From Ruegeria atlantica (lineage in GTDB: Bacteria; Pseudomonadota; Alphaproteobacteria; Rhodobacterales; Rhodobacteraceae), in assembly GCF_013032005.1 (NCBI RefSeq), contig NZ_WQBE01000004.1, forward strand, positions 186,001-250,000: a stretch of 64,000 bases of DNA. Direction: 5' to 3'. Positions 33,836 through 43,803 of this stretch are shown here, one piece after another. Under the pieces are notes generated by a model. The model did no database searches and had not been told where the DNA came from. It saw only the letters and a program-made list of their open reading frames with translations. A program made the position numbers and the translations under genes. Every line of letters starts with the position of its first letter. The stretch's first letter is position 1.

Positions 33836-36800
33836 ATGCCCAGAAGAACCGACATCCAGTCGATCATGATCATCGGAGCGGGGCCCATCGTCATCGGTCA
33901 GGCCTGCGAGTTTGACTATTCCGGCGCCCAGGCCTGCAAGGCGCTGCGCGAAGAAGGATACCGGGTCATCCTGGTGAACTCAAACCCGGCCACCATCATG
34001 ACCGACCCCGGTCTGGCTGACGCCACTTATATCGAACCGATCACCCCCGAGGTTGTCGCGAAGATCATCGAAAAAGAACGCCCCGACGCCTTGCTGCCCA
34101 CCATGGGCGGGCAGACCGGCCTGAACACCTCGCTGGCGCTGGAAGAGATGGGTGTGCTTGAAAAGTTCGGGGTCGAGATGATCGGCGCCAAACGCGACGC
34201 CATCGAAATGGCCGAAGACCGCGCCCTGTTCCGCGAGGCGATGGACCGGCTGGGGCTGGAAAACCCCAAGGCAACCATCGTGACCGCTCCCAAGCGCGAC
34301 GACGGTTCCACCGATCTGGACGCCGGTGTGCAGATGGCGCTGGATGAGCTGGAAGAAATCGGCCTGCCCGCCATTATCCGCCCTGCCTTTACCCTGGGCG
34401 GCACCGGTGGCGGCGTGGCCTATAACCGTGAGGACTATATCCATTTTTGCCGCTCGGGCATGGATGCCTCGCCCGTCAACCAGATCCTCGTCGATGAAAG
34501 CCTGCTGGGTTGGAAAGAGTATGAGATGGAGGTGGTGCGCGACACCGCCGACAACGCCATCATCGTCTGCTCCATCGAAAACGTCGATCCGATGGGCGTG
34601 CATACCGGCGACTCGATCACCGTGGCCCCTGCCCTGACGCTGACCGACAAGGAATACCAGATCATGCGCAACGGTTCGATTGCCGTTCTGCGTGAGATCG
34701 GGGTCGAAACCGGCGGTTCGAACGTACAATGGGCGATCAACCCCGATGATGGCCGCATGGTTGTGATCGAGATGAACCCACGTGTGTCGCGCTCCTCGGC
34801 GCTGGCGTCCAAGGCGACCGGTTTCCCGATTGCGAAGATTGCGGCCAAGCTGGCCGTTGGCTATACGCTAGACGAGTTGGACAACGACATCACCAAGGTC
34901 ACCCCGGCCTCGTTTGAGCCGACCATCGACTATGTCGTCACCAAGATCCCGAAATTCGCCTTTGAAAAGTTCCCAGGCTCCGAGCCTTACCTGACTACCG
35001 CCATGAAGTCGGTGGGAGAAGCCATGTCCATCGGCCGCACGATCCACGAATCGATGCAAAAGGCGCTGGCCTCGATGGAATCGGGCCTGACCGGGTTTGA
35101 TGAGATTGAAATCCCCGGGCTGAACGTCGGTGTCTGGGAAGAAGCCAGCGACAAAGCTGCCGTCATCAAGGCGATCAGCAAACAAACCCCCGACCGTCTG
35201 CGCACCATCGCGCAGGCCATGCGTCACGGTCTGACCGATGACGAAATCTTTGGCGTCACCAAATTTGACCCATGGTTCCTGGCCCGTATCCGCGAGATCA
35301 TCGAGGCTGAGCGCGTTGTCCGCAAAGATGGCCTGCCGGTGACCGAAGACGGCATCCGCAAGCTGAAAATGCTGGGCTTTACCGATGCTCGTCTGGGCAA
35401 TCTGACCGGCCGGGATGAGGACAACGTCCGCCGCGCCCGCCGCAATCTGGGCGTCAACGCCGTGTTCAAGCGCATCGACACCTGCGCCGCCGAGTTCGAA
35501 GCACAGACGCCTTATATGTATTCAACCTACGAAGCGCCCATGATGGGCGAGGTCGAATGCGAAGCGCGCCCGTCTGACCGCAAAAAAGTTGTCATCCTTG
35601 GCGGAGGCCCGAACCGGATCGGTCAGGGCATCGAGTTCGATTATTGCTGCTGCCACGCCTGTTTCGCACTAACCGAAGCGGGATATGAAACCATCATGGT
35701 CAACTGCAACCCCGAGACGGTCTCGACCGACTATGACACCTCGGACCGGCTGTATTTTGAACCGCTGACATTCGAACACGTGATGGAAATCCTGACGAAA
35801 GAGCAGGAAAACGGCACGCTGCACGGTGTGATCGTTCAGTTCGGCGGCCAAACCCCGCTGAAACTGGCCAACGCGCTTGAGGCTGAAGGTATCCCGATCC
35901 TTGGCACCACGCCGGATGCGATTGACCTTGCCGAAGACCGTGAACGCTTTCAGGCGCTGGTCAATGATCTGGGCCTGAAACAGCCCAATAACGGCATCGC
36001 CTCGACCGATGAGCAGGCGCTGGAGATTGCCGACGAGATTGGCTTCCCACTGGTCATCCGCCCCTCTTACGTTCTGGGTGGCCGCGCGATGGAAATCGTG
36101 CGCGATATGGAGCAGCTGAAACGCTATATCAACGAGGCTGTGGTGGTCTCGGGCGACAGCCCGGTTCTGCTGGACAGTTATTTGGCCGGTGCGGTTGAGC
36201 TGGACGTGGATGCCATTTGCGACGGTGAGGCCGTACATGTCGCTGGCATCATGCAGCATATCGAAGAGGCTGGCGTTCACTCGGGTGACTCGGCTTGTTC
36301 GCTGCCGCCCTATTCGCTGTCGAAAGAAATCCTGGATCAGATCAAGGATCAGGCGTTCAAGCTAGCCAAAGCTCTGAATGTCGTCGGCCTGATGAACGTG
36401 CAGTTCGCCATCAAGGATGGCGAGATTTATTTGATCGAGGTCAACCCGCGCGCCTCACGGACCGTACCGTTTGTCGCAAAGGCGACCGACAGTGCCATCG
36501 CATCGATTGCCGCGCGTGTCATGGCTGGTGAGAAGCTGGCGAACTTCCCGCAGCGCCCGCCTTATCAGGACGGTCAGGACACCAAGATCGCAGACCAGAT
36601 GACACTGGCTGATCCGGACATGCCGTGGTTTTCGGTGAAAGAGGCGGTGCTGCCCTTTGCCCGTTTCCCCGGCGTCGACACCATTTTGGGTCCGGAAATG
36701 CGCTCGACCGGTGAGGTCATGGGCTGGGACCGCGACTTCCACCGCGCTTTCCTCAAGGCACAGATGGGGGCTGGTATGGTACTGCCGTCCTCGGGTCGTG

Positions 36801-37180
36801 CGTTTATCTCGATCAAGGATGCCGACAAGACCCCCGCGATGCTTGAGGCCGCGCAGGTTCTGACCGGGCAAGGTTTTTCTCTGGTGGCCACACGCGGCAC
36901 CCAGTCCTGGCTGGCTGAACAGGGTGTAGCCTGTGACGTGGTCAACAAGGTCTATGAAGGCCGCCCTGACGTGGCTGACATGCTGAAAGACGGTCAGGTG
37001 CAATTGTTGATGAACACAACCGAAGGCGCACAGGCGGTCGAGGACAGCAAGTCCATCCGTTCAATCGCGCTCTATGACAAGATCCCCTATTTCACCACCG
37101 CGGCCGCCAGCCATGCTGCCGCGCTGGCGATCAAGGCACAGGCCGAAGGCGATGTTGAGGTGAAGTCGCTGCAGGGCTAA
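33836..37180 (+). CDS. carB: Carbamoyl-phosphate synthase large subunit
   Basis: 1114 residues. Two homologous ATP-grasp halves: [22 protein letters not shown] opens the first and [23 protein letters not shown] the second (about residue 585). ATP-binding stretches [14 protein letters not shown] and [16 protein letters not shown], and the C-terminal MGS-like allosteric domain (residues ~970-1114). It makes carbamoyl phosphate for pyrimidines and arginine. Slightly longer than the 1073-residue E. coli enzyme. Ribosome site CGAAGGAACCAGGCC. No carA next to it. Confidence 0.97.
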   Translation: MPRRTDIQSIMIIGAGPIVIGQACEFDYSGAQACKALREEGYRVILVNSNPATIMTDPGLADATYIEPITPEVVAKIIEKERPDALLPTMGGQTGLNTSLALEEMGVLEKFGVEMIGAKRDAIEMAEDRALFREAMDRLGLENPKATIVTAPKRDDGSTDLDAGVQMALDELEEIGLPAIIRPAFTLGGTGGGVAYNREDYIHFCRSGMDASPVNQILVDESLLGWKEYEMEVVRDTADNAIIVCSIENVDPMGVHTGDSITVAPALTLTDKEYQIMRNGSIAVLREIGVETGGSNVQWAINPDDGRMVVIEMNPRVSRSSALASKATGFPIAKIAAKLAVGYTLDELDNDITKVTPASFEPTIDYVVTKIPKFAFEKFPGSEPYLTTAMKSVGEAMSIGRTIHESMQKALASMESGLTGFDEIEIPGLNVGVWEEASDKAAVIKAISKQTPDRLRTIAQAMRHGLTDDEIFGVTKFDPWFLARIREIIEAERVVRKDGLPVTEDGIRKLKMLGFTDARLGNLTGRDEDNVRRARRNLGVNAVFKRIDTCAAEFEAQTPYMYSTYEAPMMGEVECEARPSDRKKVVILGGGPNRIGQGIEFDYCCCHACFALTEAGYETIMVNCNPETVSTDYDTSDRLYFEPLTFEHVMEILTKEQENGTLHGVIVQFGGQTPLKLANALEAEGIPILGTTPDAIDLAEDRERFQALVNDLGLKQPNNGIASTDEQALEIADEIGFPLVIRPSYVLGGRAMEIVRDMEQLKRYINEAVVVSGDSPVLLDSYLAGAVELDVDAICDGEAVHVAGIMQHIEEAGVHSGDSACSLPPYSLSKEILDQIKDQAFKLAKALNVVGLMNVQFAIKDGEIYLIEVNPRASRTVPFVAKATDSAIASIAARVMAGEKLANFPQRPPYQDGQDTKIADQMTLADPDMPWFSVKEAVLPFARFPGVDTILGPEMRSTGEVMGWDRDFHRAFLKAQMGAGMVLPSSGRAFISIKDADKTPAMLEAAQVLTGQGFSLVATRGTQSWLAEQGVACDVVNKVYEGRPDVADMLKDGQVQLLMNTTEGAQAVEDSKSIRSIALYDKIPYFTTAAASHAAALAIKAQAEGDVEVKSLQG

Positions 37181-37222
37181 CTTCCCTGGGGTGAAACCCG
37201 CGCATTTTGAACCAAACACGCC

Positions 37223-37262
37223 GCGCCCGTTGACCCCGTGTCTTCGGGCGCGCATCTTTTTT
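37223..37262 (+). terminator. Intrinsic terminator of carB
   Basis: GCGCCCG and CGGGCGC pair across a 15-base loop; CATC then T6 follow. It lies 43 bases after carB and ends 24 bases before the micro-lipoprotein start. Confidence 0.8.
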
Positions 37263-37286
37263 GCAAACGAGCAGAAGGAAAACAAA

Positions 37287-37361
37287 ATGCGCAGGTTTAT
37301 GGTTCTCGCCGCTTTGATGACGCTTGCCGCGTGTGATGTGCCGCTGATCCCACTGATCTGA
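37287..37361 (+). CDS. 24-residue micro-lipoprotein
   Basis: A 24-codon frame reading MRRFMVLAALMTLAAC then DVPLIPLI. It has a full lipoprotein signal (two Arg, hydrophobic core, lipobox LAAC) but leaves a mature peptide of only nine residues. AGAAGGAAAACAAA gives a strong ribosome site, and the frame sits in its own gap behind the carB terminator. A small hairpin AACGGC-AGC-GCCGTT with TTTTC follows 5 bases after the stop. This size is close to entericidin/lysis-peptide-like lipoproteins, but no homology is claimed. Confidence 0.6.
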   Translation: MRRFMVLAALMTLAACDVPLIPLI

Positions 37362-37438
37362 CGCGAACGGCAGCGCCGTTTTCGCTTTCCCTGTGTTGTC
37401 GCGGGCAGCATGATGCTGTTCTGACAACCGGTGAAACC

Positions 37439-37849
37439 ATGCGCCTTTACACCACATACGGAACCAATAACTTGTCCCGGGCCATCCGGTTCTATGACGC
37501 GATCTTTTCTGTACTGGATCAGCCGCGCCTTCCGGGGTGGTCAAAGGATCGCGCGGGCTGGGGAAACCATCCCGATACCGGGACAGGGTTTTGGGTCTGT
37601 ACGCCATTTGATGGTGGGGCGGCCTGCGTGGGCAATGGAACGATGATTGCTTTTCCGGCCAGCAGCGCAGCGCAAGTTCGGCGTTTTCACGCGGCAGGTC
37701 TGGAAAATGGGGGCACAGACGCAGGTCCTCCGGGCATTCGGGACTATTACACGCCTGATTTCTATGTCGCCTATCTGCGCGACCCGGACGGAAACAAGCT
37801 ATCCTGTTTTTACTATCATTATGATCCGGAAAAGGACCCGGGCGACTGA
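37439..37849 (+). CDS. VOC (glyoxalase/bleomycin-resistance superfamily) protein
   Basis: 136 residues. Opening LYTTYGTNNLSRAIRFYDAIFSVLD and closing FYVAYLRDPDGNKLSCFYY are the typical first and last strands of a VOC domain, with the terminal metal-ligand Glu replaced (NKLSCF). Substrate unknown. ATG is preceded by CCGGTGAAACC, a weak site. It converges on the RND transporter gene. Confidence 0.8.
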   Translation: MRLYTTYGTNNLSRAIRFYDAIFSVLDQPRLPGWSKDRAGWGNHPDTGTGFWVCTPFDGGAACVGNGTMIAFPASSAAQVRRFHAAGLENGGTDAGPPGIRDYYTPDFYVAYLRDPDGNKLSCFYYHYDPEKDPGD

Positions 37850-37867
37850 AACGCCGCCCGGTACCAG

Positions 37868-40800
37868 TCAGGCCTGTGCAAACTCGCGTTTTTCATCGCG
37901 TGCAAAGAACACCATGTAAAAGACCGGAGCCGCGACCATGGTCAGGATCGTGGCAAAGGCCAAACCGCCCATAATCGTCACGGCCATCGAGCGGAAGAAC
38001 GCGTCCGTCAGCAACGGTGCCATCCCCAGAATTGTGGTGATCGCCGCCAGCATCACAGGGCGCAAACGCGAGACCGAAGCTTCGACAATCGACTCGCGCA
38101 GGGGCTTGCCGGTGGCGCGGACCAGATCAATCTCTTCGACTAGAACGATCCCGTTCTTGATCAGCATCCCCGACAAGCTCAGCAGCCCCAGCAGCGCTGT
38201 GAAGGTGAACGGCAGACCCGTCCCCAACAGCCCGATCACGACGCCGTTCACCGACATCGGCACCAACAGCCAGATGATGATCGGCTGGCGGATCGCGTTA
38301 AAGATTAGCACTGAGATCAGCACCATGATCAGCAGGCTCAGGGGCAACTGACGTCCTAGGCTTTCGTTGGCCTCGCCAGCGTTTTCGAACTCGCCCCCCC
38401 ATTCCATGCGATAACCAGGTGGCAGGTCCATGTCTTCGATGGCCGCGCGTACCTCAGAATGGACCTGTGCCGCCGTCATGCCGGGCGGGATATCAGCCCC
38501 GACGGTGATCGTCAGCACGCGGTCACGACGATGCACCAGCGTGTTGAGCGGCTTGTATTCGAACCCATCGACCATTTGCTCGATTGGAACGAACTTTTGC
38601 GATTCTTCTGAAAACACCACCTGATCGACGATCGAATAATCCCCGTCCGCGGGACGGCGTATGATGATGGGGATCAGACGGTCCCGCTCGCGGAATTCTC
38701 CGGCGGTGATCCCGTCCGTGGAAAACTGCAAAGTCGCGGCGATATCTTCACGGGACACACCTGCGGTCTGCGCCCGCTCGGTCGCATAGATCGGCTGCAC
38801 TGCCAGCTCCTGCTCGCGCCAATCATGATAGACGTTCAGCGCATTAGGGGAAGCCTCGCGCATTTTCCACACCGCCTCATCGGCCAGCTGGCGCAATACC
38901 TTCGGATCACTGCCCGAGAACCGCGCTTGGATTGGGTCTCCGCCGCCCGGGCCGAAGATCAGGCGTTTGGTGCGGAATTTGCCCTCGGGGAATTGTGCCT
39001 GCCCAAACGCTTCCAAATCCGCCTGCAAAACCGGAATGTCATCCAGCGTTTCAGTGCGAATGATCATGTGCCCATAGCTGGGGTTTGGTTTTTCGGCCGA
39101 ATAGGTTAGCAGGAACCGAGTTGCGCCCTGCCCGACAAAGGTGGTGACGGACACGACATCGTCGCGCTCGGCCAGCCAGTCTTCGAAGACCGCCATATCC
39201 TCAGCCGTGCGTGCGATGGGCGTGCCTTGCGGCAGGTTGTAATGCACGAAGAACAGCGGTGTGTTCGAGTCAGGGAAAAACTGCTGTTTTACCAAGCCAA
39301 AGCCCGCGAAACAGGCCACCGTTACCCCGACCAGCGCGGCAATCACCAGCCAGCGCATCCGCAAGGACCACCGCAGGATCGCACCGTAGACACGGAACAT
39401 GATGCCGCCATAAGCGTCCACCTCGCCCTCTTTTCCCTGCTTGAAGAAGTAATGCCCCAGCATCGGCGTCACCGTAAGCGCCAGAACCCAACTAAGCAGC
39501 AACGAGATACCAATTACCGCAAACAATGAGAACAGAAACTCACCCGTCGCATCCGGGCTGAGGCCAATACCGGCAAAAGCCATGATGCCGATGACCGTCG
39601 CCCCCAACAGCGGGATTTGCGTTTTCGACGCCGCCTCATCAGCCGCATCGCGGGAATTTTTACCGCGCAGCATGGCGATCTGCATTCCCTCGGCCACCAC
39701 GATGGCGTTGTCCACCAGCATCCCCATCGCAATGATCAGGGCGCCCAGCGATATCCGCTCCATCTCGATCGAGAAGATCGACATGAACAACAGTGTCCCC
39801 ACTACGGTCAGCAGAAGGGTCGAGCCCACGACCACCGCCGCGCGCCAGCCCATGAAGATAGCCAAAACCGCCACAACGATGCTGACTGACATGGCCAGGT
39901 TCACCAGAAAGTCGTTCGAGGCCTGTTCGACCACCACATGCTGCTGATAGATCGGCAGGATTTCGACCCCAAAGGGAATCTGAGGGTCCAACTCGGCGAA
40001 TGTGGCATCGGCACGCTGGCCGACTTCGACGATATTCTCGGTCGACAGACCCGCGATGCCCAGCGTGAACGCCTCGGTCCCGTTGAACCGGATCATGACC
40101 TCGGGGTCGGTCTGACGGCCACGGAAGACGTGCGCCATGTCGAATAGGTTGATCACCTGCCCCTGCGACCCCAACGACAAACCGGCAATGGCAGAAACTG
40201 TATCTGACCCTTCGGCCGTCAGGATCGTGGTGCGGTCATTCTCAGTTCGGACCGATCCCGACGCATTAACCGAGTCCGCGTTGGCAATGGCCTCGTTGAT
40301 GGACGGGATAGGCACGTTCTGGTTGACGGAAATGGCCAGATCGGGTTCGACAAAGATCGCCTCGTCCGGCAGGCCCATCACCTCAACATCCGCGACACCG
40401 GGAACGGTCAGCAATTCGCGCCGCAAAAAAGTGGATAACTCATGCTTTTCAGCGTCCGAAAACCCTTCGGCCGTGACAGCGTAAAACAGGCCGAACACAT
40501 CACCGAACCCGTCATTCACCATTGGTTGACTTACGCCCGATGGCAATGCACGCGATGCGTCGCGCACCTTGGCGCGCAGCTTGGTCCAAATTTCAGGCAG
40601 TTCTGTACCGTCATAAGTCGATTTGATCTCGACCTCGATCAGCGAAAATCCCGGTTGGTTGACCGAGGTGATCGTATCAACCTCGCCCATCTGTTGGATG
40701 GCAGATTCCAATGGTTCCGAGACCTCGAGCGCCACTTCTTCGGCTGTGGCGCCTGGGTATTGCGTTGCTATGACGGCATTCTTGATGGTGAAGGCCGGGT

Positions 40801-40909
40801 CTTCCAGACGACCCAGCGACAGGAAGCCCCAAATGCCCCCAAACAGGGCAATCAGGATGATCAGCCACGTATAAATCGGCCGGTCGATCGAGGCGCGCGC
40901 GATGTTCAT
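37868..40909 (-). CDS. RND-family efflux transporter, inner-membrane pump
   Basis: 1013 residues with 12 membrane helices in the RND 1+5, 1+5 pattern and two large periplasmic loops (about 35-330 and 550-850). LIIAMGMLVDNAIVVAEG in helix 4 carries the proton-relay acidic residue region and SLSGMLIKNGIVLVEEID the matching segment in the second half. Typical start MNIARASIDRPIYTWLIILIALFGG in parts. It belongs to the multidrug/HAE type and works with the HlyD-type adaptor encoded just upstream; an outer-membrane TolC-type gene is not present. GAGGGCAAACAG precedes the ATG; the longer frame overlaps the adaptor gene. Confidence 0.94.
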   Translation of the reverse strand: MNIARASIDRPIYTWLIILIALFGGIWGFLSLGRLEDPAFTIKNAVIATQYPGATAEEVALEVSEPLESAIQQMGEVDTITSVNQPGFSLIEVEIKSTYDGTELPEIWTKLRAKVRDASRALPSGVSQPMVNDGFGDVFGLFYAVTAEGFSDAEKHELSTFLRRELLTVPGVADVEVMGLPDEAIFVEPDLAISVNQNVPIPSINEAIANADSVNASGSVRTENDRTTILTAEGSDTVSAIAGLSLGSQGQVINLFDMAHVFRGRQTDPEVMIRFNGTEAFTLGIAGLSTENIVEVGQRADATFAELDPQIPFGVEILPIYQQHVVVEQASNDFLVNLAMSVSIVVAVLAIFMGWRAAVVVGSTLLLTVVGTLLFMSIFSIEMERISLGALIIAMGMLVDNAIVVAEGMQIAMLRGKNSRDAADEAASKTQIPLLGATVIGIMAFAGIGLSPDATGEFLFSLFAVIGISLLLSWVLALTVTPMLGHYFFKQGKEGEVDAYGGIMFRVYGAILRWSLRMRWLVIAALVGVTVACFAGFGLVKQQFFPDSNTPLFFVHYNLPQGTPIARTAEDMAVFEDWLAERDDVVSVTTFVGQGATRFLLTYSAEKPNPSYGHMIIRTETLDDIPVLQADLEAFGQAQFPEGKFRTKRLIFGPGGGDPIQARFSGSDPKVLRQLADEAVWKMREASPNALNVYHDWREQELAVQPIYATERAQTAGVSREDIAATLQFSTDGITAGEFRERDRLIPIIIRRPADGDYSIVDQVVFSEESQKFVPIEQMVDGFEYKPLNTLVHRRDRVLTITVGADIPPGMTAAQVHSEVRAAIEDMDLPPGYRMEWGGEFENAGEANESLGRQLPLSLLIMVLISVLIFNAIRQPIIIWLLVPMSVNGVVIGLLGTGLPFTFTALLGLLSLSGMLIKNGIVLVEEIDLVRATGKPLRESIVEASVSRLRPVMLAAITTILGMAPLLTDAFFRSMAVTIMGGLAFATILTMVAAPVFYMVFFARDEKREFAQA

Positions 40910-40919
40910 CTGTTTGCCC

Positions 40920-41957
40920 TCAGTTCGCAAAGCCAGCAAAGCGGCGTACGGCCTGACCGTCGGTCAGCGCACTGCCGCCAGCGACAACGATTTCGTCACC
41001 GTCCGACAGACCGGTCAGCACTCGGACCTCGCCGGTCTGGGTGGGTTCGATGGTGACAGGTACGTATTGAACGGCGCCTTCGTCGGCGCCAACTGGCGAA
41101 AACACCATGACGCCCAGCGCTCCATCAGCGCCTGCAACGATGGCCGCGGCCGGAATGACGATACCGGTCCGGCCATCCTCTACCTGAACAGTCACGGTCA
41201 CGGACGAGCCCGGCAGGATTTGCAAACCCTCCGGCGGGGTCAGGCCGAACTGAATGCGGAAGGTCTGCCCCACGGTTGAGCTTTCGGCATCAAACTCACG
41301 AATCTGAAGGGGGAATACCTCGTCACTGGTCGGGAATTTCGCAGTGATCGTATAGCTTTCTTCCTGACCCGAACGCTGAAACAGAATCTCGGGCACATCG
41401 ACTTCGATCCGCAATTCCGACATGTCGTGAATGCGCACGATGGGGGCGCCAGCTGACACGGTGGTAAAGGCTTCAACCGCCCGGCTGGACACTAGCGCGT
41501 CGAATGGCGCGGTCAGAGTCGCATGTTCAAGATCGTATTCCGCATCCCGCACGGCGATATCAGCCAGTTGCGCCTCTGTCTCCGCATCGTCCACGGCCAC
41601 TTGGCTGGCGGTGGTACCCCGCAATCGAGACAAGCGAGCCACGGTTCGGTCCGCCTGATCCTTTTGCAGGACCGCGCGGTCGTACCGGCGCTGGAAAGGT
41701 GCTTGATCCAGCTGCGCGATCAACTCACCCTTGGGGATCACAAATCCTTCGGTCACCGGCATCTCAACAATCTGACCCGAGACCTGAAAGGCCAGATCAA
41801 CGGTTTGTCGGGCGGCCACGCGCCCAAAGAACTGGCGTGAAAAGCCCGGTGCGGTTTCGCGCACCTGCATCAGCTTGACCGGCTTGGCGGTTTCTTGAGC
41901 CAGAACCGGTGTCGTCAGCGCGATCAGGGTCGCACTCAGAACAGAGAGGAGTTTCAT
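40920..41957 (-). CDS. RND efflux periplasmic adaptor (membrane fusion protein)
   Basis: 345 residues. Sec signal MKLLSVLSATLIALTTPVLA, then the HlyD layout: RVAARQTVDLAFQVSGQIVEMPVTEG (lipoyl half-motif), a helical hairpin around residues 90-145, ATLTAPFDALVSSRAVEAF (second half-motif), beta-barrel and membrane-proximal domains. Links the pump to an outer-membrane channel. Its start overlaps the MarR stop by 4 bases and its stop is 10 bases before the pump, so the three genes form one operon. Confidence 0.93.
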   Translation of the reverse strand: MKLLSVLSATLIALTTPVLAQETAKPVKLMQVRETAPGFSRQFFGRVAARQTVDLAFQVSGQIVEMPVTEGFVIPKGELIAQLDQAPFQRRYDRAVLQKDQADRTVARLSRLRGTTASQVAVDDAETEAQLADIAVRDAEYDLEHATLTAPFDALVSSRAVEAFTTVSAGAPIVRIHDMSELRIEVDVPEILFQRSGQEESYTITAKFPTSDEVFPLQIREFDAESSTVGQTFRIQFGLTPPEGLQILPGSSVTVTVQVEDGRTGIVIPAAAIVAGADGALGVMVFSPVGADEGAVQYVPVTIEPTQTGEVRVLTGLSDGDEIVVAGGSALTDGQAVRRFAGFAN

Positions 41958-42421
41958 TTCGTCAATCCCTCGGGAATTCCTGTTTTCAGGATGTTGTCTC
42001 GGATTTTGCGCGCCAATCGCGCGAATTCGGCAGTTTCTTTTGCATCCAATCCGGATGCGCGGTGGAAAAGGTCACCGGCTTCGGACACCAGCATATTCCG
42101 GGCCTCTTCGCCCTGCTCAGTCAGAACCAGCAACCAGGCACGGCGGTCTTCGGGGTCACGTTCACGCGTCAGATAGCCAGCTTTTTCCAAACCGTCCGCC
42201 GTGGCGGTTATGGTCGAAGGGACACTCAGCATGTCGGCCGCCAGAACGCCCATACGCTTGGGTTGATCCAGTTTGATCAACATGTGGCATTCCGGATGGC
42301 TAAGTTCCGTTTCAATGCAATCGAACGCCTCTTCCAGCTTCCAGTACAGGGCATACACACCCATGATTGACTGGATTTCAGGGCTTAGGCGGCCAAGCCT
42401 GTCGCTTATGTTGTCTGGCAT
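41954..42421 (-). CDS. MarR-family regulator of the efflux operon
   Basis: 155 residues. Winged helix around 50-115: VLAADMLSVPSTITATADGLEKAGYLTRERDPEDRRAWLLVLTEQG, split here as recognition helix and wing (DPEDRRAW is the wing signature). First gene of the operon, overlapping the adaptor gene by ATGA, so autoregulation and ligand-induced derepression of the pump are likely. The promoter lies in the 165 bases shared with the divergent FabH-like gene. Confidence 0.92.
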   Translation of the reverse strand: MPDNISDRLGRLSPEIQSIMGVYALYWKLEEAFDCIETELSHPECHMLIKLDQPKRMGVLAADMLSVPSTITATADGLEKAGYLTRERDPEDRRAWLLVLTEQGEEARNMLVSEAGDLFHRASGLDAKETAEFARLARKIRDNILKTGIPEGLTK

Positions 42422-42586
42422 TGGGAGCTCCGTAAGTCCGTGGCGTCATATACTTCAGATTATGAACCATTCAAGTTGTGAAGCAGTAATTTGACTGGTT
42501 TCGCTGCATTCCCTTGGGTCACCTTCTCTTGATCAAAACCCGCAGCGACTGCATTTTAAGCGGATTCGAAACATTCAGGACCCGCC

Positions 42587-43711
42587 ATGTATACGCCCGC
42601 AATCACAGGCACCGGTGTTTTCACGCCCGAGAACGTCATCACCAACGCCGAGCTTGTCGCCGCCTTCAACGCCTATGCCGACACGCAAAACGCCAAGAAT
42701 GCCGACGCGATTGCAGCGGGTGAGATTGAACCGATACAGCATTCGTCCGTAGAATTCATCCTCAAGGCATCGGGTATCGAGAACCGATATGTGATGGATA
42801 AATCCGGTGTGCTGGACCCAAACGTGATGCATCCCCTGCTTCGCCAACGCGGCGATGACGAACCCGGCATCATGACCGAGATGGCCGTGGATGCCTGCAA
42901 TAAAGCGCTGGCTCAGGCGGGTCGCAGTGCCGAAGATGTCGATCTGGTGATCTGCGCCGCGTCAAACCATGAACGCGCCTATCCTGCGATCGCGATCGAG
43001 ATTCAGCAGGCGTTGGGCATTGACGGCTTTGGCTTCGACATGAACGTCGCCTGCTCCTCGGCCACGTTCGGTATTCAGGCAGCGGCGGATATGATCCGTT
43101 CGGGTTCGGTCCGGTCAGCGCTGGTGGTCAACCCCGAGATCTGTTCGGGTCACCTGGAATGGCGTGATCGCGATTGCCACTTTATCTTCGGCGATGTGGC
43201 CACGGCCACCTTGGTCGAGCGGATCGAAAACGCGACGGGCCCGCATTTCGAAATCCTCTCGACCCGCTGCGCCACATCCTTCTCGAACAACATCCGCAAT
43301 AATAATGGCTTCCTGCGCCGCTCGCGCCCTGATGGGGTGATCGACCGGCGAGACATGCAATTCATGCAAAACGGCCGGAAAGTGTTCAAGGAAGTGCTGC
43401 CGATGGTCAGCAAACACATCTCGGATCACATGGAATCCGAAGGGGTTGGCAGCAGCGACCTGAAACGCCTGTGGCTGCATCAGGCCAACAAGACGATGAA
43501 TGATTTCATTGGCAAAAAGGTACTGGGACGCGAACCCGAAGCGGGTGAACAGCCCAATATTCTGCAGGACTATGCCAACACATCCTCAGCCGGGTCGATC
43601 ATCGCGTTTTCCAAGTATTCCGATGATCTGTCGGATGGAGATGTTGGTCTTATTTGTTCGTTCGGCGCTGGGTATTCGGTGGGATCGGTGATCGTGAAGC
43701 GGCACGGTTAA
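42587..43711 (+). CDS. Beta-ketoacyl-ACP synthase III-like enzyme (FabH family)
   Basis: 374 residues, longer than E. coli FabH (317). The thiolase-fold catalytic triad is visible: C156 in NVACSSATFG, H298 in WLHQANKTMNDF and N331 in DYANTSSAGS. An extra segment occurs at about 35-90. FabH enzymes start fatty-acid synthesis from acetyl-CoA and malonyl-ACP; longer relatives take other acyl starters, so this may be a housekeeping initiator or a specialised paralogue. The usual plsX-fabH-ihf context is absent, which favours a paralogue. Confidence 0.88.
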   Translation: MYTPAITGTGVFTPENVITNAELVAAFNAYADTQNAKNADAIAAGEIEPIQHSSVEFILKASGIENRYVMDKSGVLDPNVMHPLLRQRGDDEPGIMTEMAVDACNKALAQAGRSAEDVDLVICAASNHERAYPAIAIEIQQALGIDGFGFDMNVACSSATFGIQAAADMIRSGSVRSALVVNPEICSGHLEWRDRDCHFIFGDVATATLVERIENATGPHFEILSTRCATSFSNNIRNNNGFLRRSRPDGVIDRRDMQFMQNGRKVFKEVLPMVSKHISDHMESEGVGSSDLKRLWLHQANKTMNDFIGKKVLGREPEAGEQPNILQDYANTSSAGSIIAFSKYSDDLSDGDVGLICSFGAGYSVGSVIVKRHG

Positions 43712-43803
43712 CGGCCTGTATACAGAAGTCACATAAAAAAGAGTTCGCCTGTCCGCTTTGAACCCAATTTGACCAATGCCGCAGGTTGCGTAAATGTCAG
43801 CTT

